From Odontesthes bonariensis (Eukaryota > Chordata > Actinopteri > Atheriniformes > Atherinopsidae): a stretch of 64,000 bases of DNA. The stretch covers positions 26,533,538 to 26,597,537 of the forward strand of contig NC_134516.1 in assembly GCF_027942865.1 (NCBI RefSeq), read 5' to 3'. Numbering within the stretch: position 1 is the first letter of the stretch; each line of letters starts with the position of its first letter. The notes under the pieces were generated by a model, which saw only the letters and a program-made list of their open reading frames with translations, was not told the origin of the DNA and searched no databases. The position numbers were made by a program, and so were the translations under genes. Positions 31,620-41,891 of this stretch are shown piece after piece.

Positions 31620-32034
31620 TTAGGGTTTTCCATGAGGTAATACCTCCTGGCACCAGGTGGTACATTTTTAGCACCTACTCGGTCGGGGTCGAGTTGAGTT
31701 GAGCCCAAAATGTGACATCTACAGACTGCAGGCCACTGATTGGCCAGGGAGTGATGTCACTGGATGAGTCATGAAAGCCACTCCTTAACAAGAACCGGCA
31801 ACAGCAACGGTTGGATTTGATGTATTCTGTGATCGTCAACGAGGTGGATTGCTAGACACAAAGACATAGACCAAGCAGCAGGTATACCTTTGCCTCGATG
31901 TCCTAAATATTTGTGTCAAGTTTGTGTCACATAAGACTGACATCACAGGACTTTTGGACCTCCTTGCTATAATGACCCCACCCACATTGAGGTGGTTGTG
32001 AGTAAGTACTGGTGGAAAAGAGCTTAATCTTGCA
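31620..32034. mobile_element. MITE with GGTTTTCCA / TGGAAAA ends
   Basis: Inverted ends (ttagggttttccatgaggta and agtactggtggaaaagagct) and symmetric interior words (ctactcggtcggggtcgag). Similar non-coding elements are common in fish. Boundaries are approximate. Confidence 0.5.
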
Positions 32035-32109
32035 GGAGAACTGCCTCATCGCACATCAGAATTAATAATAATAATAATACATTTTATTTATAAGCACCTT
32101 TCATAGGCA

Positions 32110-33010
32110 CTCAAGGGGGGTATTCCTAGAAAGTAGCTAAAGAAAGCCAGGCTGTAGCCGGAAAGCGTCGCTTGAACTGACACCATCTCCCAATTAAGCC
32201 TCAAGTCGTTCCATGAAGCCAGCTCAGCTGCATCTCAGTGAGGCTAATCCAAGCGAGGCTTACATAGCCTGGCTAAGTGCGAGTGTACGAGGAACGTAAG
32301 AAGCCCTGACGAGTGGATGGTGGAAAAACAGAGATGGCAGAAAAGGAGAGCAAGACAAGAGCTTTTATTTTTTCGGCAGCTGAACAAATAATGCTTGTGG
32401 AGCTGTATGAGGATTTTAAAAGTTCATCACCAGAAATGGTAATACAGCTGCGACCAATAAAGCGAAGAAACGGCATGGCTAACACCTGCAGACAAACTAA
32501 ATAAGTTATGAAAGTTTCATACCATTGTTAATTGTTAGACATTTATTTTACTGTCCTCATGTATTTATGCTCACCTCTTGGTGTTATAATTTGTTTATAT
32601 AAAGCATGCTGAATTGTCTCTGTATGAGATGTACAGCACAAATACACTGGCCCTGCTCACTTTATTAATAACCCAATAATCGACACGCATCATCATACTT
32701 TGTGACCATGTTATCCTGTGTGTGTGACCCACATATTATTTTTTCACTGTTACATCTCAGCAGGAGCAATCTTAGCAGCCAAAAGCGTACCTGGCAGCAG
32801 GTGAAGGTAAAGTACAGGAACATATTTCAGTGGTAAGTAGCCTTTGAAGAAATGTGTTTGTCCAATAAAGAGAGCGCCAAACTAGATATGGAACAAAAGA
32901 AACTGAAAATAAAAAAGATCAAGCTAGAGATTTTGAAACTGGAGAGGGACGTGTATAAATTCAGATAAAGGAGAATTTCGTGTTGTGAACGGTATTTAAT
33001 TCTGTTTTCT
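32110..33010 (+). mobile_element. Harbinger-associated MYB/SANT protein remnant
   Basis: Decayed coding pieces lie in order. MAEKESKTRAFIFSAAEQIM with VELYEDFKSS (32335-32450) is the start of the MYB/SANT-like partner protein of Harbinger elements. Near 32785 comes RTWQQVKVKYRNIFQ, and at 32850-32965 a Lys-rich coiled coil (DMEQKKLKIKKIKLEILKLE). Frameshifts and lost segments break the frame. No DDE transposase lies nearby. The left end may be at ggggtattcctagaaagtag. Confidence 0.65.
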
Positions 33011-33543
33011 CTCCACAGCTTGAGAAACATGTAATAATAATTAAACAATTCAACACAACTTGAACTCAAACTTGTCATTATTGTACGGTTCATGCAACGT
33101 GTTAGAAATGTGTTTTTTACATTTATATTCACAGTGGGGTGCCATGACCTAACGTGTGGAAAGTTATAAATCATCTCTGTCCATTTAGCCTTCTTACACT
33201 TGCTCTGACTTAAACTGCTACTGTGTCAATGCTAAATTATGAAAAGAAGTTCTAACTCAAAGGTCACAACAATAAGGATCAAAGGAAACATGTGTCCCTG
33301 TACAGCTCCCTCACTGTGTCAGGAGAAACTGAGTCCTTTCAGGCACTAGAACCTGCAGGGACTCAACGAAGAAAAGACTTCAGCCTGAAAAGTTGTCCAC
33401 AAGACAAAATGTATAAAATATGAAGTATACTATTAATTTAAGATGGCTCTGTCAGAAGTCAGCCATGGTGCCTGAGAACTTTAAGCAATGAACCTGTATT
33501 TAATTTGGCCAAAGGTCATTTCTATCTGTGCCCTTGTTTTAGC
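33011..33543. other. no recognisable gene
   Basis: AT-rich, with no supported exon or transposon end. Confidence 0.4.
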
Positions 33544-33583
33544 ATGTGCATGTGCATGTGCATGTGCATGTGCATGTGCGTGC
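33544..33583 (+). repeat. (GTGCAT)n microsatellite
   Basis: About six and a half copies of a six-base unit, ending in gtgcgtgc. Confidence 0.95.
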
Positions 33584-34073
33584 CTCTTTCTGAACACAAC
33601 ACCCAGTGTGGACACATCATGGCTGGGACAGCAGCAGCAGCCACAGACACGTCCAAACTTTCTGTATTCAGCAGATGTGGAATATAGCTGATGGAATATA
33701 GCTGAGGGATCACTTTTTAAAGAAAGTCCAGCAAAGCTTTGGACACATTCTGAGTCACCACTAAAGAAGAAGAGATTTTGTTGAAAAGTCAGTTTGTCAT
33801 TTTATCGAGGTCTCTCTGCTCTTTGTGTAACTTAGATATTCTACATCTGAAATGATTCTTTATAAAGTATTTTATTCAAATAAAACGATAACCTCTGATC
33901 TGAAGACAGCTGATTTAGTGCCGGTCACATGATCACATCATTTATAGGATTAAAAACATGTTAGATTTGTACAAAAGAGCCTCAGATTACCAACACTGAT
34001 TATTTTAGATCGAAAGAAATGAATGATCACTTTTCTTTGTGGGACACGTTTCCATCAAAGTGTGAGACGATAT
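33584..34073. other. no recognisable gene
   Basis: AT-rich single-copy-looking DNA. Confidence 0.4.
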
Positions 34074-34104
34074 GAATGAATGAATGAATGAATGAATGAA
34101 TGAG
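34074..34104 (+). repeat. (GAAT)n microsatellite
   Basis: Seven tandem copies of gaat/tgaa. Confidence 0.95.
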
Positions 34105-34505
34105 TTCAGAGTTGGTTCAAACAGCTCTTCAACATGTTGAACTCATCAGTTACAGAGGAGACAGAGAGTTCATTTAAGGGCTGTAAATCATCTTTAATGG
34201 TGCCACATGTGTCCAGTTTGTCTTCGTTACCATAACTGGACAAACACTGATGATCAGGACTGAATAAATGTTACTGATCCATGTTCAATTCAGCTCTAAT
34301 GTAACTCATATCTGCTGGAACTGGGACGGAAGGAGACTTTTTTGCCCTCTTGTGGTGTAAAGATAAACTGCATGATGTCAGTTTCATGATGCAGAAACTC
34401 CGTGAAGAAAATAAATGTGGAAATATAAAGACTTTTCTCATCTTCTTGTTGAAGCTCCAACCTCCATCATATCATAAAGATCTCATCCATCCTTTCCCTG
34501 TTCCT

Positions 34506-35631
34506 GTATGGCGTGATCTTTGTGCCACCAGGTTGAGCGCGCAGTGACACTGATTTGAGGGCACAGATCTATCTGAAGGAACAATAATTTTAAGCGTGTG
34601 CGTATGATTCTCACACACGCTCGCTCATAGGTGCTCGGACACGCGCTCAACTCTGACAAACTGCTCGCTCAAACGGCTCACTCTGCTCGCGCTCGGCTCT
34701 ATCTCTCTGCTCGCTCGCGGCTCTGTCTCTGCGCTCGCAACTCTGTTAGTTGTATGTAAATGAGCCACATGTGGCAGAACCAATCACAGACTGGTAGTTC
34801 TCACAGACTGGTATTTGTGTGATGGATACTAAAAAAATAAGGAGGAAGAATTGTAGTAATCATGTTAAAACTGGTGTAGTTGGGTGCTAGCTAGTTAGCC
34901 TACTGATTACTGTTGTAGGGTGTCACAAATATTTTAGAGAAAGAAACCTAACATCAACTTTTTTTATTTGTTTCTCTTTATATTCTTTCATGTATTTTGA
35001 ATGTTTCTTCCACTCCCTGCTGCAATGCTTTTATTTTATGTAAAGAATTGTTTTGTACATGAAATGTGCTAGAAATAAATTTGATTTGATCAAAATCTAA
35101 AACGGTAGAAAAATAAAACTACACCAGCTTAGGAAATTATTATTAAATGTTTGAATTATTGAAGTGGCTGTTTTTACCTAGTAAGTTATGAACTATAGCA
35201 GCTGACCCACAGTGGGTTTTTTAAACTTTAAACTGATCAATTGTGTTATTGGTTTAATCTGTAATGGTTACTGGTTTGACAAAAAAAATATAACATCTAG
35301 TTTAATTCCTTTAGGGTGATGGTAGAAGTTCAATTGAGTCTGCAGACTCTGCACTGATTGGCTGGTGGTGTGGCTCATTTACATACAACTAACAGAGTTG
35401 CGAGCGCAGAGACAGAGCCGCGAGCGAGCAGAGAGATAGAGCCGAGCGCGAGCAGAGTGAGCCTTTCTAGCGAGCAGTTTGTCAGAGTTGAGCGCGTGTC
35501 CGAGCACCTATGAGCGAGCGTGTGTGAGATTCATACGCACACGCTTAAAATTATTGTTCCTTCAGATAGATCTGTGCCCTCAAATCAGTGTCACTGCGCG
35601 CTCAACCTGGTGGCACAAAGATCACGCCATA
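34506..35631. mobile_element. foldback element with about 280-bp inverted repeats
   Basis: Left arm 34506-34790 (starts TATGGCGTGATCTTTGTGCC) and right arm 35350-35631 are near-perfect inverted copies, separated by about 560 bases of AT-rich DNA. The arms contain runs of gagcg/cgctc words. I see no transposase. The outer flanks (cctg / caag) give no clear target duplication. Confidence 0.85.
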
Positions 35632-35811
35632 CAAGGACAGCTTATTTGGATTCAAATGTTTATCTGATGGAGAGAGGTGTGATTTGATCTGGAACGACGC
35701 TTTATTTTGGAGGTATTTATTCAGCAAGTGCGAATCTGTCAATATGTGTCAAACTTTACCGAACCCTGTTGCTGTTGTTCTACCGCTGCCTCCATCTTTT
35801 AGTGTCCGCGT

Positions 35812-36010
35812 TAAAGCAATACAATGTAACTTCTCAAAAAGCCCACTCTGGAGCTCCCCCTACAGGCTTGGAGGTAATGTACGGTTACACTGTCGTAAAT
35901 ACAACACCCTTTCACTTTCACCTTTCACGTTTGTTGACGAACCGGCGAGGAGTCAGAAGGTGCAAGCTATGTCGACCGAGAAGGTAAGAGTAATCAAACC
36001 AAACAGCTGA
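35812..36010 (+). mobile_element. partial MITE with ATG-to-donor stretch
   Basis: TTAAAGCAATACAATGTAAC and the following aaaagcccactctggagctc resemble a MITE common in fish. It includes ATGTCGACCGAGAAG directly before gtaaga (35970-35990). The right end was not found. Confidence 0.4.
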
Positions 36011-36184
36011 AAACTTTCTACTGTATACACTTAAAAACATGGAGCCTCTTGTGTTTGTTCTTGTAGACAACTTTCCTGTGAGCTGAAACATTTCAGAGTT
36101 CTCCTCAGACTGTATTCAGTGGGCATAAAGGTGTCTTTAACAGAGGGAACGAGGATTTATCTCTGTGCTTCACCCCGGCAGAAG

Positions 36185-36262
36185 CAGCCAGCGAGGGGGC
36201 GGGGCTTGTTCCAAACGCTCAGCTGCTCTCCCATTGGTTATTACTTATGACGTCAGAGACGG
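36185..36262 (+). promoter_or_regulatory. promoter-like cluster: GC box, CCAAT, CRE
   Basis: gggggcggggc (GC box), cattgg (inverted CCAAT) and tgacgtca (CRE) lie within 70 bases. No gene start is recognisable downstream on either strand, so its target is unknown. Confidence 0.35.
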
Positions 36263-36539
36263 ACAAAGTTCCTACTGGCTCCTAAAGCCGGTGTAGTGGA
36301 AGTGGTTCTGGAGGCAGCAGCGACACTTGTAATGTTCACAGCTTCTGTTTGACACCTCAGAGTTTACAAAACTCATACAACACTATCAGAACACATGGTC
36401 ACCATAGGAACCTTTATAAGTTCAGGCTTTCTAAAGTAACGGGACACACACACATCAGTCCAATCCAGATGTTTTTCTCATCTTTTCATAGTTTCCTGTT
36501 TTGCCTTCATAACTCAGATGGAATCAGTCAGTGAAAAAC

Positions 36540-37050
36540 ACAGCAGGCTGTGAGAGAAAGTAAAGGTGTTCACCAGACCAACCAAGCCTGAACCTGAGGG
36601 ATGTATCACTGAAATTACTGAGCACATCATCAGACAGGAGAAGAAGAAGCCCATTTTCACTGATATCAGCATCAGACAGCAGATCTGGAGGTGCTTTTCT
36701 CTCTACAGCTGGCCTTCACTCCTCTGTGTCTTCTCTCCAACCATCTTTGTCCCAACCATTGCATCTGTGGTGTTCAGCACATCTGCAGCATCAGGCCCGC
36801 TGGCTCCGTTCTGCTCGTCTTCTGCAGACGGAGCTTTTTCATGGCAGGAAACCATCCAGAGAGTCAGGATTCTGCAGGAACCACTGGAAGACTTTCACTT
36901 CCTCCTTTATTTGAACGCTTCATCAAACTGGCATCATGCAGTTCCTCTATTCGCCACCAGAGGGAGACACATCTCCATAAATGCAGAGTCCCGCTCAGTA
37001 TTACTGACAGTACTTCACAGCCACTGAGAGGACACATTTAAATCAGTAAC
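36540..37050 (+). other. open frame of 153 codons, unrecognised
   Basis: A frame at 36566-37027 is open but two other frames are also open over long parts. It shows no signal peptide, domain or splice support I trust. It could be part of an untranslated exon. Confidence 0.25.
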
Positions 37051-37744
37051 ATACAAAGAAATGATTTCTATATTTGAGCCAGGCTTCCACCTCCATATAA
37101 GACACACACTGTGTCCTCATACAACAAGCAGCTCTCCTGTCTGAGCTTCACATCTTTACAGTTAGCATCAGCACACACAGCATGTTGGTGAAGATTCTCA
37201 CTCATCCAGGTCATGGTAATCCTAAGAGCTCACATCCTCTGGCCTAAAAGGCCTCTAGCAAAGAGCCAGATAAGACCAGAGTCACCCACTCTCCAGATAA
37301 AGGGCCTTATGAGCTGCTGAAGTTCTTCAGGTAAATAAGTTTATATTAGTTTCTCTTTTGGTCAGAGGCTCTGGTGCTCTGGAGTTACACCAAGTGTTTC
37401 TGAATGTTAGCTGCAACACCTTTAAAACCTGTTTTATCTCCATGCAAACAACAGATAATCCTAACTGTCCTGTAGTTCGTAATGTGTCAGATCTCCATTT
37501 ATTCCATCTCTTTCGCTGCAGTTTTAAAACTTCATTACATTTGTTTTGTTGTTGAACCACCAAACCAGCTCAGAAGACACAGTATTTAATGGCTATCAGG
37601 TTGAGTGGAGGATGTAAATGAACAAGTGGTTCCCTTCAAGGCAAGTAAGAACATTCATCTTGAAAATCAACAGATACCAGCTTGCTGCACTTTTGCATGA
37701 AAGGATAACAAATCCAAGCCTGCAATTGTTATTAAGTTTTAAAC
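37051..37744. other. no recognisable gene
   Basis: Short competing frames only. Confidence 0.4.
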
Positions 37745-38578
37745 AAGAGGCACAAGACTGAAGCGTTGGAACAGACAATTATAGCAGATAATAAAACACT
37801 TGTGATCTGTGGTGATTTCAACATGGACCTCTTAAAGGTACATACTCCTAAACAAACTTGTGATTTCTTGGCTGCGTTATACGGTAGAGGCTTGTATCCA
37901 CTGATCACAAAGCCGAGCAGAGGAGCCACAGATAGTGCAACATTAACTGACAACATTTTTACACATTCCTTGGACACTGGTATAAATAGTGGTTTGGTAA
38001 TAAGTGATGTAAGTGATCATTTAGCTGTATTTGCAACATTTAATGATCAGCTACAGAGGAAGAAAACAGAAAAGCGTAGATATGAAAGGGTAAGGACTGT
38101 TAAAGCAATTAATGCTTCAGAAATGAGCTTTAAAACAAGAGTGGAATGAGTTTCATACAGATGAAGTAAACACTGCAGACAATTCATTCTTCAACTGTTA
38201 TTTATCTCTCTATGATAAACACTGTCCAACAGGTTTATGTTCACATAAGCATAGTTATGCTGAGAAACCTCGGATAACAAAGGGATTAAAAAATGCATGT
38301 AAGAAGAAAAATAAACTTTATGGAGACTTCATCAAAACTAGAACAGAGGTTGCTGAAAAACGCTGAGATGTACAAAAACAGGCTGACCAACATGTTGAGG
38401 CAAGCAAAGAAGCAACATTATGATAAAATGTTACAAATAAATCAAAATAATATGAAGCGCACATGGAACATCCTAAATAATGTAATGGTGAATAAGCCTT
38501 GATCACCAGATCAACCTAAGTGTTTCATAAAGGACAATAAGGTGTTTGGCAATCTGACTGAAGCGGCTGATGAATGTA
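37745..38578 (+). mobile_element. LINE fragment: endonuclease end to linker
   Basis: From 37766 the frame gives LVICGDFNMDLLKVHTPKQT, then LYPLITKPSRGATDSATLTD, NIFTHSLDTGINSG and ISDVSDHLAVF. GDFN and SDH are active-site motifs of the AP-endonuclease-type domain of L2/Jockey-type LINEs. After a frameshift the linker follows (YKNRLTNMLRQAKKQHYDKM). It stops at 38578, where a zinc-finger sequence begins; the RT domain is absent. Confidence 0.8.
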
Positions 38579-39405
38579 ACTCAGTACAGCGGCTCGTGAA
38601 TCCTCTGGTGCACGTTGAGCATCGTCATGCTCTTGAATTCCTTCCCGCAGTCGTCACATTTCATGAGGTCCCTCATTTCCACGAGGTTCTCCTGGTGCTC
38701 CTTCAGGGCGGACGGGTACTGGAAGTGTTTGCCGCAGTTTGAGCACCACACAGGTATCTTCAGCGACGACCCCTGTTGGTGGTCGGTGCCGCTCACTTCT
38801 NNNNNNNNNNNNNNNNNNNNNNNNNNNNNNNNNNNNNNNNNNNNNNNNNNNNNNNNNNNNNNNNNNNNNNNNNNNNNNNNNNNNNNNNNNNNNNNNNNNN
38901 NNNNNNNNNNNNNNNNNNNNNNNNNNNNNNNNNNNNNNNNNNNNNNNNNNNNNNNNNNNNNNNNNNNNNNNNNNNNNNNNNNNNNNNNNNNNNNNNNNNN
39001 GCTCTTGACTCTTTTCTCCAAAAGAAACGGGTGCTCTTCTTCTGGCAAATGGCGTAAATCTGGTGTCTTTTCAGCCCGTGCATGTGTTTAAAATGCTCGC
39101 TGCAGTGGATGCAGTGATAGGGCCGAGCGTCCGTGTGGCACTGTGTGTGTCTGTTCAGTGTTCTGACACAATCAAATGCTTTAGAGCAAACGGGGCACAC
39201 TTTGAGGGCTTTCTTTGCCACGTTTTGAACAAGTGCAGATGGGCTCTCCTCAGACGTCCCAGGAGGTGTTTCTAAATGAGCTTCCTTTGTGTCGCTGTCA
39301 CAGTTCTGAGCGTCAGCGCCTGCCAGAATCTGCTCCAGCCTCTTGCTCTGCAGTGTGTCCTTAAAACATCTGAGGAAACTGGACAAGTGGAGGACAAAAG
39401 AAGAA
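38579..39405 (-). pseudogene. C2H2 zinc-finger reading frame, interrupted by assembly gap
   Basis: Intronless C2H2 zinc-finger sequence on the minus strand. Upstream of the gap: a linker with KVCPVCSKAFDCVRTLNRHT and YHCIHCSEHFKHMHGLKRHQ. After the second finger the frame reads IYAICQKK rather than closing, suggesting a frameshift. Downstream: WCSNCGKHFQYPSALKEHQ and KCDDCGKEFKSMTMLNVHQ with RIHEPLY at the stop. It is wedged between a LINE and a Tc1 piece, so a retrocopy or transposed fragment is likely. The 200-N gap hides the middle. Confidence 0.6.
38801..39000. other. assembly gap (200 N)
   Basis: Exactly 200 N. Its true length is unknown. Any open frame crossing it is unreliable. Confidence 1.
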
Positions 39406-39630
39406 GTGTCAGACCTAAAAAACTATCTGCAGAAGATGAACAATATCTGAAAGTGATGTCCTTAAGAAAGAGGAAAAAATCCAGCAAAGACCTGACACAG
39501 GAGCTGAGAGATGCATCTGGACCTTCAGCTGATCCATCGGCTGTTGGCCCGAGCCTCATCAGAGATGGGCTCCATGGAAGGGTGGCTGTCAGGAAGCCAT
39601 TCTTAAGGAAGGGAAACAGTAAGTGTTGTT
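39386..39630 (+). mobile_element. Tc1/mariner transposase N-terminal fragment
   Basis: Reads EETGQVEDKRRSVRPKKLSA, then SLRKRKKSSKDLTQELRDAS, then DGLHGRVAVRKPFLRKGN. This is the paired helix-turn-helix DNA-binding region of Tc1 transposases with the GRPKK-type hook (here VRPKK). The DDE domain and terminal repeats are absent. It stops where the dispersed repeat 39628-40632 starts. Confidence 0.8.
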
Positions 39631-40632
39631 TCTAAGTGCTTGTTAAAATGACTATTTTAGATACTAATTATTGTTTTTAGGCGATGTGAAAACCGTTTGC
39701 TGTGACTTTCAAATCTGCTTCAAAAACTGGACGTGTTTCTTCAGATAAACTCCTGACCAGCTGTGAAAAAGCAGTGAAAATGTCTGGCCTGTAGAAACTT
39801 TGTGATGTCAAACAAGATCAGAGATGACATCGATTGTGATGTCACTACAGTGATGACATCACAGCTTTGTGAAGGCTTCTGTTCTGTCTCTTCTGGTCTG
39901 TGGTTCCAACCACAGATTCTGGATGGAAGTGAAGTCCGGATTCCAGAATGTTGATTTGTGTTCTCTGTTAATCTCTGGACGACTTCAGCTGATTACTTCC
40001 TGTCACTGTCACGTTGGAAGGTCCACTTCTGCCAGTTTTTCAGCAGCCAGTATCATGTTTTCCACCAGCAGTGTTTTCCAAGACAGAATAATGTCAGTTT
40101 GTTTAAATGTTGCCAAAATAAACTATTACAATTACAACAAATGTCATCTCAGGGCACTTCAGTAATAAAGTCCAATTCAGGCCAATTGGAGTTCAGTTCA
40201 TTTTAATTATAATCCAATTAATTCAATTCAGAATGAATCCAATTCATTCATACAGAGCAATTCAAAAACTATTTCCTCGCTAAGGAAACCAACAGATGGC
40301 ACCGAACTTGCACTATTTCTAATTAGATAGAACTTTTTAATAGTTCTAAGATCATATCTTTCTGGTTTTATTTGCATTTTGCAAGGAGTCCCGAGTAATT
40401 ATGAAAGTTGGGTTTTAATTTGAAGAAAAAGCCTCAAAATAAAGTGATTTTTAGGAGTATGCAGGGATTCATTTCCATCTAATGAACAGCTCAGTTATAT
40501 TAAACAGTGGGCCGTGTGAGCAGCAATCAGGGGAGTAAGGAGTTCACAGATCATAGACAGAGGCAACTGTCCAACTATTCAAAGCTTTTAAAATGAGTAA
40601 TAAAATCTGACAGGGAACCAGGGAAGGAAGGA
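39628..40632 (-). repeat. dispersed inverted repeat copy 2 (partner at 14288-15331)
   Basis: Near-identical to copy 1 in opposite orientation. It includes the LINE tail (ttccctggttccctgtcaga on the minus strand) and the shared open frame. Outside its edges the two loci differ. Confidence 0.8.
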
Positions 40633-40684
40633 CAAGAGGCAGCGAGGTGGTCAGCCACTGTGTGGCCTGGTGTGGGAATAATCA

Positions 40685-40945
40685 CCTCAGCTGCTGATTT
40701 TAGGAGGAGCACCAATAAGCCAAACAGCGTCTCCATCCCAGGAGAAGAGGTGGCTGAGGAACACCTGGGAGTTTACCTGTTGCATATCTCTTATAAGTCT
40801 GTGGTGCAGAGTGCCATCTTTCTTCAGCACCATCTGCTGTGGCAGCAGCATCAGAGCCAGCGACTCAAAGAAACTGAGCAAACTGCTAAAGAAGGCTGGC
40901 TCTGACCTGGGGACTGCTTTGGAGCTGTGTTTGATGAGCACTCAC
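40685..40945 (+). mobile_element. LINE RT C-terminal fragment
   Basis: Pieces in two frames give NSVSIPGEEV and LGVYL, SYKSVVQSAI, and CCGSSIRASDSKKLSKLLKK with AGSDLGTALE. This is the end of RT in a common fish LINE. An internal deletion and frameshift show it is dead. Confidence 0.75.
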
Positions 40946-40946
40946 T

Positions 40947-40969
40947 TTTTTTTTTTTTTTTTTTTTTTT
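40947..40969 (+). repeat. poly(T) of 23
   Basis: A T run directly after the LINE fragment; its length is uncertain. Confidence 0.85.
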
Positions 40970-41405
40970 CCTTGTCCTGTCCAGCATTATGGCAGCAGAA
41001 TTGTAATCTGAATACCGTTTATGCCAAACACATTTGCCATACCAAGGGAAGCTTTATGAATGTAAAGCTCCCCTTGATGCCCATCAACTCCTTATTTTCA
41101 TTTATTTATTTTTGTTACAATACTTAACATGATGTGATAGTGTGATAGTGCCGAACCGGACCGGGGGACAGAGAGAGAGGGAGAGCGAAGAAGGGAAAAA
41201 AAGGAACAGAAATATGAAGAGACAAACATAGAAAACAATAAAAAATAAGACAACCAGCTGCTACACCTGTAAAAACAAAACTGAAGACAATCCAAGGCTT
41301 TTTTGAGGAATCCAGCCATAGAGGCACCAGGAGCACCTGTAAACAGATAAGCAGAGAACAAACACACAAACAAAAAAGCACAAGCAGCAGCAATCACATG
41401 GCAAC

Positions 41406-41477
41406 TTTCCATCAAGGAATCGAACCCTGTTCCTCCGCTTGACAGGCGGATTCTAACCATTGACCAGCGAATTGTCA
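41406..41477 (-). tRNA. tRNA-Asp-like (GTC), weak acceptor
   Basis: The minus strand has anticodon arm TCCGC-CTGTCAA-GCGGA (GTC) and T arm CAGGG-TTCGATT-CCTTG. The acceptor stem and D arm pair poorly, so this may be a pseudogene. It belongs to the Gln/Asp/Val cluster repeat. Confidence 0.6.
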
Positions 41478-41517
41478 AGCATTTGCATGACTGAGAGAGT
41501 AAATTGACTGTGGAAGG

Positions 41518-41589
41518 GGTTCCATGGTGTAAAGGTCAGCACTCTGGACTCTGAATCCAGGGATCCGAGTTCAAATCTCGGTGGAACCT
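41518..41589 (+). tRNA. tRNA-Gln (CTG)
   Basis: 72 nt, all arms paired, anticodon CTG, T stem intact (CGAGT/TCTCG). No T4 terminator lies within the first 100 bases of 3' flank. Confidence 0.93.
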
Positions 41590-41891
41590 TCAGGTGTGTG
41601 CTGTCATGGTTGTGTTCTGGAAAGAAGATGAGTTGAGTAGGCTATTCAGTTGTCAAATGATACCAGAGTGCTCAATTCCAGCTGAGAGGATCTGTGGTAT
41701 GTGACGTCACACCTCTGGGTTGCTAGTTGAATCTTTTTTGGTTTCCTCTTGCATATTCATTTACGATGCTTCTATTTATCATACTATCACTGATGATGTG
41801 TCCAAGATCTTGCATCACAAGATGTATTGAATAACCGTATCACTCTGGCAAAGCCAGTGACGTCCAGGAAGAGACTGGTTGACGACCATGA

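Noticed and set aside
33488-33713. Cys/Ala- or Met/His-repeat peptides at 33.5 kb
   Set aside because: They are translations of the GTGCAT microsatellite.
38739-39091. Long open frames across the N gap
   Set aside because: They consist largely of unknown residues and are artefacts of the gap.
41782-41837. 56-bp LINE terminal repeat as a hammerhead ribozyme
   Set aside because: CTGATGA is present, but the matching GAAA core strand after stem II is not; pairing does not fit.
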